Counted from the stretch's first letter, positions 25,978 to 34,361 are shown. The stretch is 49,822 bases of DNA from JBGQAS01 sp964498605 (GCA_964498605.1 CAZCHK010000011.1:1-49822), one strand, 5' to 3'. Notes: a model not told the origin generated them from the letters alone. A program made the numbers and translations.

Positions 25978-26829
25978 TTGTCACACAGCCCACGAAAGGC
26001 TAAAATCTCACTTGTGCAGGAGAGAAACGCTTTTCCTTCTTTGAGAGATTTCAGCATCCTCATTGCTGTCGTTGCGATGGTTTATGTCTTTGTGCCGCTT
26101 TTTACGCAGGAGATTCGGTCACTTGAGATTGAGCTGTTGAATATTCAATTTGAGTTTCCAGTCAATTTTGGATCTCTCATGTCTGTCACGGCAGCTCTGC
26201 TTGCCTCTACGGGCGTGGATTGGTTAATGGAAGCTCATCCAAATGCTGTGCAAAGAACGCGTTTTCTTCATTGGGTTTTACCCGGTTTGACTGCCTGGGC
26301 CATTGGCGTTCCTCTTTCCCAGATCGCCAGGGGACCAGGCTGGTGGATCGTTTTAGGATTGGGAATTTTGCTCCTGTCCGCAGTGATCCTGGGGGAGTAT
26401 TTCACAGTGGATCATCAAAATGACCGCTACATGCTTGCCAGTATCGGGCTGATCGCGGTTACGTTTGCTTTGTTTTTAATTTTTACGGTAGCCATTAATG
26501 GCATGGGCACGCGGTTATATTTTCTTGTCCTGGCCATGATTCCTTTTTCCACCCTGGCATCACTCCGGATCCTTTCTTTGCGCTTGGACAGAGGAGGAAA
26601 TTGGTTTTGGGCAATAGGAATTGGTTTGATTTTGGGGCAGCTGGCTTTTGGATTACACTATTACCCGATATCCGCTATTCAATTTGGATTGATCTTGACC
26701 GGCTGCCTCTATCTCCTGACGAGCATCAGCGTCATGATCCAAAAGCAGGAATTGCGGAGATCAACCTGTTTCGCACCACTCATCATCTTTTGTATCTTCA
26801 TTGGGATCACGATTTTTATCCGCATCTAA
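25978..26829 (+). CDS. Multi-pass membrane protein of unknown function
   Basis: The 283 residues show about eight hydrophobic segments (starting around residue 28 with a VAMVYVFVPLF stretch) and a short polar N terminus. No enzyme motif is visible. No ATG fits the beginning of the hydrophobic protein; TTG 25978 has AAAGGAA about nine bases upstream and is the best start. It is followed after 2 bp by the JAMM peptidase gene, so the two are likely co-expressed. It may anchor or regulate the peptidase, but this is speculation from adjacency. Confidence 0.65.
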   Translation: MSHSPRKAKISLVQERNAFPSLRDFSILIAVVAMVYVFVPLFTQEIRSLEIELLNIQFEFPVNFGSLMSVTAALLASTGVDWLMEAHPNAVQRTRFLHWVLPGLTAWAIGVPLSQIARGPGWWIVLGLGILLLSAVILGEYFTVDHQNDRYMLASIGLIAVTFALFLIFTVAINGMGTRLYFLVLAMIPFSTLASLRILSLRLDRGGNWFWAIGIGLILGQLAFGLHYYPISAIQFGLILTGCLYLLTSISVMIQKQELRRSTCFAPLIIFCIFIGITIFIRI

Positions 26830-26831
26830 AG

Positions 26832-27239
26832 ATGAACGAGGTCCTCATATCCAAACGCCATTTGAAAAGAATCATCAGATATGCGGCGCGTTCCGCCCCG
26901 CTGGAAGTGTGTGGTGTTCTTGCGGGCTCACACGAGCGGATATCCCACATTTTTTCAGTGCCCAACATGCTGCAGAGCGCATCACGGTTCAGCATGGAAC
27001 CCGGCAAGCAGCTGGGTGTGCTCAGGAAACTCGACCGGTTGGGCATTGACATGGTCGGGTTTTATCACTCTCATCCCAACGGCCCCGATCGGCCGTCTGT
27101 AACGGATTGCCGGTTGAATTTGTTTCCAAACATCATCAGTCTGATTGTTTATTTTGAAAGTGACGCGTGGAGGGTCAATGCATTCCTGATGCAGAAGCAC
27201 TCGTATTCGCCACTGCTGTTAATTGAAACGTTTCCGTAG
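26832..27239 (+). CDS. JAMM/MPN+ (Mov34, M67) metallopeptidase
   Basis: The 135-residue single-domain protein has the complete JAMM zinc site: Glu25 (in PLEVCGVL), His79 and His81 of HSHPNGPDRPSVTD, Ser89 and Asp92. Family members remove C-terminal extensions from ubiquitin-like sulfur carriers or isopeptide-linked proteins; bacterial Mec+-like examples act in cysteine or cofactor sulfur pathways. No ThiS/MoaD, E1-like or cysteine synthase partner is present in this window, so the substrate is unknown. The ATG lies 2 bp after the stop of the membrane protein gene. Confidence 0.88.
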   Translation: MNEVLISKRHLKRIIRYAARSAPLEVCGVLAGSHERISHIFSVPNMLQSASRFSMEPGKQLGVLRKLDRLGIDMVGFYHSHPNGPDRPSVTDCRLNLFPNIISLIVYFESDAWRVNAFLMQKHSYSPLLLIETFP

Positions 27240-27265
27240 TGCATGCAGGTTAAGAAACGGAATTA

Positions 27266-28129
27266 CTAGGTATCCCTTTCGAGCTGTAAGGGAGTCGAAT
27301 TTTCATGTATGGTTTTTTGATACAAATAGCGAATGTTACGTTTGTGCAGTTCTTCTGCCACCCCGCCCAATAAGACCCTGCTTTTACCGCAGGATTCAAT
27401 CGTTATTTCATCAAGCAGTTCAAATGCGTTCCTTTTTTTCGCCGCGGACTTTACAGCTTTGCGAAGCGTGGTGATGTAAGCGATATTATCCCTTGCCGCG
27501 GTTTCGATTTCACCTCTTAAGATGATGTCCCCGTGGCCTTGCACGATATTTTCCAGACCCATTTTACTGATACGTTTGATGGTGGAAATGGTCTCCTCTT
27601 CATCGCCATCCACGAAGAATGGTATGGGCATGAAAGCATCCCCGCAGAATAAAACACGGTCTTCCTCCACCAGAATTGAGATGCCATCCACGCTGTGTCC
27701 GGGTGTGGGTATCAACTGCAGGTTCTTTTTGCCCACGCGCAGTGAAAAGATCCCCGCATCGAACGTGAGATGCGGGTGAACCAGTTTTGTGCCTTTGTAA
27801 ATGGCGTTTGATTTTTTTGCGGATTCGAGTGATTGGGCGCCTTTTTGGCGCATCAACTGGCTGCATTTTTCGTGGGCGATGATGCTTGCCCCTGGGAAAT
27901 AACCATTACCCCAGCAGTGATCCGCGTGATAGTGGGTGTTGATGATATAGCGGACCGGGAGGGCCAGGGTTTCTTCGAGAAATGAGCGCATTTCCAGGGT
28001 TTCTTCCGGAGTAGCCAGCGTATCAATAAGCACAGTCCACTGTGGGCCCACAATGGCCCCGGCTGTTACCTGGGCGTAAATTTCACTTTGAAACCAATAT
28101 ACGTTTTCTGAAACTCGTTCTCTTTGCAT
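27266..28129 (-). CDS. MBL-fold metallo-hydrolase
   Basis: The 287 residues form a metallo-beta-lactamase fold with the metal motif THYHADHCWGN (about 65-75), then TPGHSVDGISI and FCGDAFMP, and a further QGHGD. The fold covers glyoxalase II-like thiolesterases, lactonases and many hydrolases of unknown substrate; nothing here narrows it. A strong promoter of its own lies directly upstream, so it is transcribed independently of the ABC operon that precedes it on the same strand. It converges with the JAMM gene across 26 bp. Confidence 0.85.
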   Translation of the reverse strand: MQRERVSENVYWFQSEIYAQVTAGAIVGPQWTVLIDTLATPEETLEMRSFLEETLALPVRYIINTHYHADHCWGNGYFPGASIIAHEKCSQLMRQKGAQSLESAKKSNAIYKGTKLVHPHLTFDAGIFSLRVGKKNLQLIPTPGHSVDGISILVEEDRVLFCGDAFMPIPFFVDGDEEETISTIKRISKMGLENIVQGHGDIILRGEIETAARDNIAYITTLRKAVKSAAKKRNAFELLDEITIESCGKSRVLLGGVAEELHKRNIRYLYQKTIHENSTPLQLERDT

Positions 28130-28154
28130 TGGACCAGCTTTCTTACAATTCTAG

Positions 28155-28183
28155 AGATTAGCATAGTTTATATGAAATGTCAA
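28155..28183 (-). promoter_or_regulatory. Promoter of the MBL hydrolase gene
   Basis: On the minus strand a perfect TTGACA (28178-28183), a 17-base spacer and an extended -10 TGC-TAATCT (box 28155-28160) give a near-consensus promoter. Transcription should start near 28148, about 20 bases before ATG 28129. Confidence 0.75.
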
Positions 28184-28229
28184 AAAAAGCCATGAAATAG
28201 TGTCATATATCACCACAATGCGTGACAAA

Positions 28230-28251
28230 AAAGCGGTTTTCCGACCGCTTT
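28230..28251 (-). terminator. Terminator of the amino acid ABC operon
   Basis: On the minus strand AAAGCGGT, loop CGGAAA and ACCGCTTT form an 8-bp stem followed by a U6 run (28227-28232). It lies 9 bp after the last permease gene. Confidence 0.8.
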
Positions 28252-28259
28252 CATGTTTT

Positions 28260-28940
28260 TCAGTGAGACCGCTGCGTTTCCAGCGAGTAGCCTGGAATTT
28301 GCATTTTCTTCTCCAATAATTCAAGCAGAAGTGAGAGGATCATGACAATAGCCAGGTAGATGATCGCGGCGACGATGTAGGGTGTAAACGCGTCGTACGT
28401 GGCGGAAACTGCGTTGTCTACTTTTTTCATCAAATCGATGACGGGAATCAGGTACACGACCGCGGATGCTTTCAGCAGGGCAATTGGTTCATTGGACCAG
28501 GCAGGGATGACGAGCCGAATTGCCTGTGGAAGAATTATGTTCATGATGGATTGCCATTTTGACAGACCCAGCGCGCGGCCGGCAGTCATCTGACCTGAGC
28601 CGATTGCCTGGATCGCGCCGCGGAAATACTCAGATTGGTATGCCCCGCTGTTCAGGCCAAGCACCAGATACGCGGCGATGATGGGGCTAAACTTGATATT
28701 CAATTCAGGCAGAGCATAATACACAATGAACAGCTGGACCAGCAGGGGGGTTCCTCGGAACAATTCCGTGTACACAAAAGCCAACCACTTGATCCCCCAC
28801 GGGGCGTAGACGCGGATGATGGCCGTGGTAAGCCCAAGCGCGATGCCGATTACCAGACCAATCCCTGTGATTTGCATACTGACCACTGCGCCCTGCAGGA
28901 AATCGGGGAGAAGTCGAAGCGCTTTTGAAAAGAACTCCAT
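28260..28940 (-). CDS. Polar amino acid ABC transporter permease (second copy)
   Basis: The 226-residue HisM/GlnP-type permease has about five membrane helices. Its cytoplasmic EAA-like loop (SGQMTAGRALGLSKWQSIMNIILPQALR) is where the ATPase docks, and the typical NSGAYQSEYFRGAI precedes it. Together with the other permease in the operon it probably forms a heterodimeric channel. Gene order on the minus strand is binding protein, permease, ATPase, this permease; it starts 2 bp after the ATPase stop. A terminator follows. Confidence 0.93.
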   Translation of the reverse strand: MEFFSKALRLLPDFLQGAVVSMQITGIGLVIGIALGLTTAIIRVYAPWGIKWLAFVYTELFRGTPLLVQLFIVYYALPELNIKFSPIIAAYLVLGLNSGAYQSEYFRGAIQAIGSGQMTAGRALGLSKWQSIMNIILPQAIRLVIPAWSNEPIALLKASAVVYLIPVIDLMKKVDNAVSATYDAFTPYIVAAIIYLAIVMILSLLLELLEKKMQIPGYSLETQRSH

Positions 28941-28942
28941 GG

Positions 28943-29722
28943 CTACTTTCCTGCCTTTTTCTTGTCACCTTCGTGCTTGCCGTACAGCTCGGTGATCTTC
29001 CAGAGGAATTCCTTCGTCCGCTGGTACTTCGGGTTGTTAAACATATCATTGGGCGAGCCCTCTTCCACCACCACGCCTTTTTCCATGAAAACGATCTTAT
29101 CAGCCACCTCGCGCGCAAAACCCATTTCATGCGTGACCACCAGCATGGTCATATTGCTTTCTGCCAGCTTGCGCATCACCTCCAGGACCTCGCCGATCAA
29201 CTCCGGATCCAGCGCGGATGTGGGTTCGTCAAACAACATGATCTTGGGATTCATCGCCAGAGCTCGCGCGATGGCAACCCGCTGCTTCTGACCGCCGCTG
29301 AGCTGTCCCGGGAAGTGACCTGCCCGATCCGACATTCCCACGCGGGCAAGCTCCTCTTCAGCGATCTTTTTCGCCTTGTCTCTGGATAATTTGAGAACCC
29401 TTGACGGACCTGTCATGACATTCTCAAGCGCGGAAAGGTGATTGAAGAGCAGAAAATCCTGGAACACCATGCCGATCTGCTTGCGGACTGCGTCTTCGCT
29501 GGTTCCTTTGGCGGTGATTTCTTTCCCATCAAATATGATCTTCCCACCGTCGGGATGGTTGAGAAGGTTGATGCATCGCAGGAGAGTGCTTTTTCCGGTA
29601 CCGGATGGACCAATGATGACGACGGTTTCACCCTCTTTGACATTTAAATTGACGCTCTTGATGATCTGATTGTGTCCAAAAGATTTGGAAAGGCTGGTTA
29701 TTTCAAGGATATTCTTGTCCAC
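28943..29722 (-). CDS. Polar amino acid ABC transporter ATP-binding protein
   Basis: This GlnQ/HisP-type ATPase of 259 residues energises amino acid uptake. It shows Walker A GPSGTGKST, signature LSGGQKQRVAIARAL, Walker B IMLFDEPTSALDPE and the H-loop VVTHEMGFAREV. The C terminus is extended by a Lys-rich tail. The start is GTG with GGAG a few bases upstream. It lies between the two permease genes. Confidence 0.96.
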   Translation of the reverse strand: MDKNILEITSLSKSFGHNQIIKSVNLNVKEGETVVIIGPSGTGKSTLLRCINLLNHPDGGKIIFDGKEITAKGTSEDAVRKQIGMVFQDFLLFNHLSALENVMTGPSRVLKLSRDKAKKIAEEELARVGMSDRAGHFPGQLSGGQKQRVAIARALAMNPKIMLFDEPTSALDPELIGEVLEVMRKLAESNMTMLVVTHEMGFAREVADKIVFMEKGVVVEEGSPNDMFNNPKYQRTKEFLWKITELYGKHEGDKKKAGK

Positions 29723-29731
29723 GTTACTCCA

Positions 29732-30385
29732 TTAAAAACCAGGCAGCCTGGTTCTCTTTTCTAGTAGATCCAATAAGCGGTTGAAAGCAAAAATGAAAAC
29801 AAAATAAATTAGAGCAGCAATCGCATATGCTGCCAGATAATTCTTGGTTGTGCTGGCGATATTCTCCAGATTCTTAAGAACTTCGGGAACCCCAACGACG
29901 TAGGCCAGCGAAGAATCCTTTAACAGATTCGCCACTTCATTCGACCAGGGCGGAATGGCGATCCTCAGTGCTTGAGGAAGGATGATCGAGAAAACAGCCT
30001 TGCTCTTGTTCATTCCCAATGCTCGGGCCGCGGTCATCTGTCCTGAACTGACAGATAGAAGCGCGCCGCGAAATATTTCCAGCTGGTAGCCGGACGAGAT
30101 GATCGCCAGAGCCAGGGCGCAGGCCCAAAAAGCTCCCAAATTAACCACGTTTGCCAAAACAAAATACAGCAAAAAAAGCAGTACGACAGGTGGGATTCCG
30201 CGCATCACGCGGCTGTACAGGGTGATGAGGAATGAACTGAGCTTTCCACCAAAAAGGGTTGCGATCGCAAGCATCAAACCTATTATGAATCCAGTGGGCA
30301 GGGCGATGGCCGTGACGGCCAGTGTAATACCCAGGCCGCTTAAGACGAATATCAAAGAAGTGGAGGTCACAGTATTCTCTATCAA
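29732..30385 (-). CDS. Polar amino acid ABC transporter permease (first copy)
   Basis: This 217-residue HisQ/GlnP-type permease has about five membrane helices and the EAA-like loop (SSGQMTAARALGMNKSKAVFSIILPQALR). It contains the typical RGIPPVVLLFLLYFVLA and SGYQLEIFRGALL segments. The start shown is TTG, immediately behind a strong hairpin; a GTG at 30370 is an alternative and the true start is uncertain. It is the second gene of the operon, after the binding protein. Confidence 0.9.
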   Translation of the reverse strand: MIENTVTSTSLIFVLSGLGITLAVTAIALPTGFIIGLMLAIATLFGGKLSSFLITLYSRVMRGIPPVVLLFLLYFVLANVVNLGAFWACALALAIISSGYQLEIFRGALLSVSSGQMTAARALGMNKSKAVFSIILPQALRIAIPPWSNEVANLLKDSSLAYVVGVPEVLKNLENIASTTKNYLAAYAIAALIYFVFIFAFNRLLDLLEKRTRLPGF

Positions 30386-30386
30386 T

Positions 30387-30410
30387 GGCGAGGGCTTTTA
30401 TGCCCTCGCC
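30387..30410 (-). promoter_or_regulatory. Intercistronic hairpin in the ABC operon
   Basis: A perfect 9-bp inverted repeat (GGCGAGGGC / GCCCTCGCC, six-base loop) lies between the binding-protein stop and the first permease start. There is no U run, so it is not an intrinsic terminator. Such stems commonly stabilise the upstream binding-protein mRNA and lower downstream translation. It sits within two bases of the permease start codon and could limit ribosome access. Confidence 0.65.
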
Positions 30411-30425
30411 AGAGTGATGATCTAC

Positions 30426-31217
30426 TCAGTCACCAAAGTATTCAAGGATCAGGGCGTCGACAAATCCCTCCGCCTGGAGTTCCTCAATGGCAACGTTGAT
30501 GGCGTCAGCAATCGTGGTGGCGCCTTCCGGTATGATGATGTGCATCGGCCCGCTGGAGACCTCCGCCTCGTATGCGATCATGAAGCCGTTGATGGCTTGC
30601 ATGAGAGACTTGATGACGACATCGTCGCCCATGATCACGTCGATCCGACCTGCCTGCAGGTCCAGCGCAGCCACATCAAATCGCTCGTAACTGATCATGT
30701 TTTCGGCAGGCATCAATCCACTGTCGACGAGGGTGGACTGAACCCAGTCCAGCTGAACCGTGCCGCTCTGCACGCCGATCTTGTAATTGGCAGCGTCTTC
30801 AGGAGCAGCGATTGTGCCTGTGAAATCCTCACGCACCAGGAAGGCATCCGCAGCTTCGTAGTAAGCGCTCGTGAAATCGACATTGGCATCCCGTTCTTCA
30901 TCATAGTTGAATGCGGCGATGGACGCATCGATTTTGCTGGTCTGAATTGCAGCGATCAGGCTGTCAAAAGGCATCTGTTCCCAAACAAGTTCCACGCCCA
31001 GCTTGTCGGCGATGGCCTGCATCAGCTCAACATCAAAACCCGCGTAACCACCATTTTCATCGATGAACTCAAATGGTGGATAATCCGGGGAAGTGCCGAC
31101 AACGATCTTTCCTGCTTCTACGATGTCGTCCCATGTTTTCACCTTGGGACCGCAGCCAGCCAAGAGCAGACTGACCAGCATGAAACTAACCACGACCAAT
31201 AACACTTTCTTTTTCAC
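30426..31217 (-). CDS. Amino acid ABC transporter substrate-binding lipoprotein
   Basis: From GTG 31217 (preceded by AAGGAGG) the 263-residue protein starts with a lipoprotein signal ending LLLAGC. It then shows the bacterial family-3 solute-binding fold: GTSPDYPPFEFIDENGGYAGFDVELMQAIA and FDSLIAAIQTSKIDASIAAF, followed by a lobe with KIGVQSGTVQ. It captures a polar amino acid outside the membrane for the two permeases encoded downstream. The longer frame to 31298 is rejected because the promoter and Shine-Dalgarno lie within it. Confidence 0.95.
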   Translation of the reverse strand: MKKKVLLVVVSFMLVSLLLAGCGPKVKTWDDIVEAGKIVVGTSPDYPPFEFIDENGGYAGFDVELMQAIADKLGVELVWEQMPFDSLIAAIQTSKIDASIAAFNYDEERDANVDFTSAYYEAADAFLVREDFTGTIAAPEDAANYKIGVQSGTVQLDWVQSTLVDSGLMPAENMISYERFDVAALDLQAGRIDVIMGDDVVIKSLMQAINGFMIAYEAEVSSGPMHIIIPEGATTIADAINVAIEELQAEGFVDALILEYFGD

Positions 31218-31266
31218 GTCTTCCTCCTTGTAGAGATTGAGCTGAAGCTCATGTAATGCAAATATG

Positions 31267-31272
31267 ATTATA
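31267..31272 (-). promoter_or_regulatory. Extended -10 promoter of the ABC operon
   Basis: TGC-TATAAT on the minus strand lies about 50 bases before GTG 31217. TTGTCA/TTGTCT sequences exist upstream, but at spacers of 13 and 20 bases. The divergent PHP gene probably uses TACAAT at 31312-31317 on the plus strand. Confidence 0.55.
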
Positions 31273-31345
31273 GCATAACGCATTTTGACAACAGACAAGC
31301 AGATTATCCTTTACAATACGTATCATCATCAGAAAACGAGAAGCC

Positions 31346-32011
31346 ATGACCAAGTTCATCCGTTGCGATTTTCACTGTCATACCGAGGGTTCCCCGGATA
31401 GCCTGACCACATACCGGGATATCCAGCAAATGCTTGGAAGAACCGCTGTCGATAAGATCTGCGTCACCGATCATGATGCGATCGAGAGCGCGATGCGGAT
31501 GCACGAAAAAGACCCCGAACGCATCATTGTGGGAGAAGAAGTGATGACAACGGGTGGAGAGCTGCTCGGGTATTATTTGAAAGAACGCATTCCCGGCGGA
31601 TTGAGACCAATGGATGCAATTGAGCGAATGCGAAAACAGGGAGCGGTCATCAGCGTCTCGCATCCATTCGATATGCGCCGCTTTGGCTGGCAGCTGAAGG
31701 AGCTGGAGGGGATCCTGCCTTTCATTGACGCCATCGAGGTTTTTAACGCTCGCTGCCGCAACATGGCGATTAATGAACTGGCGAAGGAATTTGCCGGAAA
31801 AAGGGCTATTGCCGGTACGGTTGGCTCTGACGCGCACACACCTGCGGAGATCGGGGGGGCATGGCTGGAACTGACAGAATTCACGGATGCGGAATCTCTC
31901 AGGATTTCGCTACAGCAAGGGAAGATCGGAGGGAAATTGTCGTCCCCGCTGGTGCATGCCGGGTCACGCTGGGCGGCAATGGTCAATCATATGAAGAAGA
32001 GAAAAAGATAA
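31346..32011 (+). CDS. PHP-domain phosphoesterase
   Basis: The 221 residues carry the PHP metal motifs in order: DFHCHTEGS (HxH), VTDHDAIE, VSHPFD and GSDAHTP. These motifs coordinate three metal ions. Relatives include histidinol phosphatase, the YciV/RnaAM-type 3',5'-nucleotide phosphatase and other small-molecule phosphoesterases; the length and motif spacing do not settle the substrate. GAGAAG lies before the ATG. tRNA-Leu follows 40 bp downstream. Confidence 0.85.
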   Translation: MTKFIRCDFHCHTEGSPDSLTTYRDIQQMLGRTAVDKICVTDHDAIESAMRMHEKDPERIIVGEEVMTTGGELLGYYLKERIPGGLRPMDAIERMRKQGAVISVSHPFDMRRFGWQLKELEGILPFIDAIEVFNARCRNMAINELAKEFAGKRAIAGTVGSDAHTPAEIGGAWLELTEFTDAESLRISLQQGKIGGKLSSPLVHAGSRWAAMVNHMKKRKR

Positions 32012-32051
32012 AGATTGACGCACGGGATAGATGCGTTAAAATTGGGGTTGA

Positions 32052-32135
<84 letters not shown>

Positions 32136-32137
32136 TA

Positions 32138-32168
32138 AAAAAGCCTTGCAGTCACTGCAAGGCTTTTT
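32138..32168. terminator. Bidirectional terminator after tRNA-Leu
   Basis: AAAAGCCTTGCAG / CTGCAAGGCTTTT with a three-base loop forms a stem of about 13 bp directly after the tRNA, with an A run before and a T run after. It can also terminate the DUF5679 gene arriving from the other strand. Confidence 0.9.
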
Positions 32169-32183
32169 GGTAAAACCAATTTT

Positions 32184-32330
32184 TCACTTACCAAGCATTT
32201 TGTAGACACTTGTCCCGCAGACGGTACATTTGCCTTTCAGAGCTTTGCGCCCGTTCTTCATGATGACGGTTTCACCATCTTTTACTGGTTGCTGTTTCTT
32301 ACACTTCATGCAATACGCGGTGTCAGCCAT
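32184..32330 (-). CDS. Small zinc-ribbon-like protein (DUF5679 type)
   Basis: A 48-residue ORF starts MADTAYCMKCKKQ and contains a second pair in KCTVCGTS. The four cysteines in two CxxC knuckles (residues 7/10 and 37/40) should bind one zinc. The central GETVIMKNGRKALKG segment matches my memory of DUF5679, a mini-protein common in Chloroflexota. A good GGAGAGG site precedes the ATG, and TATAAT lies at 32389-32394 on the minus strand. It ends at the tRNA-Leu terminator. Function unknown. Confidence 0.85.
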   Translation of the reverse strand: MADTAYCMKCKKQQPVKDGETVIMKNGRKALKGKCTVCGTSVYKMLGK

Positions 32331-32388
32331 TTTCCTCTCCTTTCAAATTGAATTGACTAACAGGGATCTTACTCCCTCCCTACAATAG

Positions 32389-32417
32389 ATTATATATCAC
32401 TCGTCAAGGTTTATAAT
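32389..32417. promoter_or_regulatory. Divergent -10 boxes for the DUF5679 and fhs genes
   Basis: TATAAT on the minus strand (32389-32394) points to the DUF5679 gene, and TATAAT on the plus strand (32412-32417) points to fhs. Neither has a convincing -35 box at 16-18 bp. AGGAG lies ahead of the fhs ATG. Confidence 0.4.
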
Positions 32418-32447
32418 AATCAAATTAATTGAAAAACAGGAGTCCAA

Positions 32448-34361
32448 ATGACCCAACCCAAGGTATCCTTTACACCCACCAGGCTGAACAAAATCAGTCC
32501 TGTTCCCCAGGACATCGATATTGCCCAGAGCGCCACACTCAAACCGATCACTCAGGTTGCGGCTGAACTGGGTATCCAGGAGGACGAGCTGGAGCTTTAC
32601 GGCCCGCACAAGGCAAAGATCCGCCTGGAAGTGCTGGAGCGGTTGAGGGACGAGCCTGATGGCAGGTACATCGATGTCACCGCGATCACACCTACCCCCC
32701 TGGGGGAGGGCAAGACCACGACGACCGTGGGTCTGAGCCAGGCGTTGGGAGCCCACCTGGGAAAACGCGTCATGACATGCATTCGTCAACCCAGCCAGGG
32801 ACCGACATTCGGCATCAAGGGTGGCGCGGCAGGCGGAGGCTACAGCCAGATCGTACCCATGGAAGAATTCAACCTTCACCTGACGGGAGATATCCACGCC
32901 ATCACAGCTGCCAACAACCTGGTGGCTGCTGCCGTTGACGCGCGCGTCCTGCATGAAGCCGGGGCGACTGATGAACAACTTTTCAACCGATTATGCCCTG
33001 CGGATAAAAACGGCAGGAAGCATTTCGGACGGGCATTGACAAACCGCCTGAAAAAATTGGGCATCAGGAAAACCAACCCGGACGATTTAACCGAGGATGA
33101 AAAAAGACGTTTTTGTCGGCTGGATATTGACCCGGAGTCGATCACATGGCGGCGGGTTGTGGACACCAGCGATCGGTTTTTACGTACGATCACGATTGGG
33201 CAGGGTGAAGCGGAGAATTCCTGGGCTCGATCAACAGGTTATGACATCACAGTAGCCAGCGAGATCATGGCCGTCCTGGCGCTGACGACCAGCCTGCGGG
33301 ATATGCGCGACAGGTTTGGAAAGATGGTGATCGGGTTGAGCCGCGATGGTGAGGCGATCGACTGCGACGATCTGGGTGTGGCTGGCGCAGTCACAGTCTT
33401 GATGCGTGACGCGATCAAACCCAGCCTGATGCAAACACTGGAAGGCACTCCGGCACTGGTTCATGCGGGCCCATTTGCCAATATTGCCCATGGCAACAGT
33501 TCCATCCTTGCCGACAAGATTGGGCTCAAACTTGCGGAGTACGTCATCACGGAATCCGGTTTTGGCGCTGACATGGGGATGGAGAAATTCTTCGACATCA
33601 AATGCCGCTATTCAGGTTTGATTCCCAACGCGGTTGTGCTGGTGGCCACCGTGCGCGCGCTGAAGATGCACGGTGGAGGACCCAAGGTTGTGGCAGGCAA
33701 GAGCCTTGACGCAGCTTACACCAGCGAGAATCTTGACCTGCTTCATGCCGGGCTGCCGAACCTGCTGCACCACATCAAGGTCGCCAGGGGTTACGGCGTA
33801 CCTGTCGTGGTGGCGATCAATGCATTTGCCACAGATACTGAGGCTGAGCTGGAAATGGTGCGCCAGGCAGCCGTGCGGGAAGGTGGAGCGGAAAGCGCGG
33901 TGGTTTGCACGCATTTCGCAGACGGCGGAGAAGGCGCGATCGAGCTCGCCAGAGAGGTCATCAAGGCGGCCGAGAAACCATCCCATTTTCAATTCCTTTA
34001 TCCGTTGGACTGGTCCATCAAGCGCAAGATTGAAAAGATTGCCGTAGACATTTACGGCGCGGATGGCGTGGATTATTTGCCGGAGGCAGAGGAGAAAATC
34101 AATGAATACACGCGGCTGGGATTCGATAAAATGCCCATCTGCATGGCAAAGACGCACCTGAGTTTGAGCCATGATGCTGCTTTGAAGGGAGTGCCGAAGG
34201 GATTCCGGGTTCCCATCCGCGACATCAGAGCATCGGTTGGGGCGGGTTTTCTGTATCCACTTTTGGGAACGATGAGCACAATGCCTGGCCTGCCGACCAG
34301 GCCTGTTTTCATGGACATCGATATAGACACCGCGACAGGAAAAGTGCTGGGGCTTTCATAG
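32448..34361 (+). CDS. fhs: Formate-tetrahydrofolate ligase, long (eukaryote-like) form
   Basis: The enzyme makes 10-formyl-THF from formate, ATP and THF, feeding purine synthesis and the methyl branch of one-carbon metabolism. The 637 residues contain the ATP loop PTPLGEGKTTT (82-92), QPSQGPTFGIKGGAAGGGY, VASEIMAVLALTTSLRDMRDR and ANIAHGNSS. It is about 80 residues longer than typical bacterial enzymes. In many blocks it reads almost like the synthetase domain of eukaryotic C1-THF synthase (LMQTLEGTP, GMEKFFDIKCRYSGL, PICMAKTHLSLSHD, GTMSTMPGLPTRP). No dehydrogenase/cyclohydrolase (folD) is adjacent. It is monocistronic or co-transcribed with the downstream ydcF-like gene. Confidence 0.97.
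   Translation: MTQPKVSFTPTRLNKISPVPQDIDIAQSATLKPITQVAAELGIQEDELELYGPHKAKIRLEVLERLRDEPDGRYIDVTAITPTPLGEGKTTTTVGLSQALGAHLGKRVMTCIRQPSQGPTFGIKGGAAGGGYSQIVPMEEFNLHLTGDIHAITAANNLVAAAVDARVLHEAGATDEQLFNRLCPADKNGRKHFGRALTNRLKKLGIRKTNPDDLTEDEKRRFCRLDIDPESITWRRVVDTSDRFLRTITIGQGEAENSWARSTGYDITVASEIMAVLALTTSLRDMRDRFGKMVIGLSRDGEAIDCDDLGVAGAVTVLMRDAIKPSLMQTLEGTPALVHAGPFANIAHGNSSILADKIGLKLAEYVITESGFGADMGMEKFFDIKCRYSGLIPNAVVLVATVRALKMHGGGPKVVAGKSLDAAYTSENLDLLHAGLPNLLHHIKVARGYGVPVVVAINAFATDTEAELEMVRQAAVREGGAESAVVCTHFADGGEGAIELAREVIKAAEKPSHFQFLYPLDWSIKRKIEKIAVDIYGADGVDYLPEAEEKINEYTRLGFDKMPICMAKTHLSLSHDAALKGVPKGFRVPIRDIRASVGAGFLYPLLGTMSTMPGLPTRPVFMDIDIDTATGKVLGLS

Noticed and set aside
30099..31202. A 367-codon plus-strand open frame
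   Set aside because: It lies opposite the substrate-binding protein and permease genes, which have clear motifs, SD and promoter on the minus strand; its own translation shows no family features.
33612..34172. A 186-codon minus-strand open frame
   Set aside because: It is the shadow of the fhs coding sequence.
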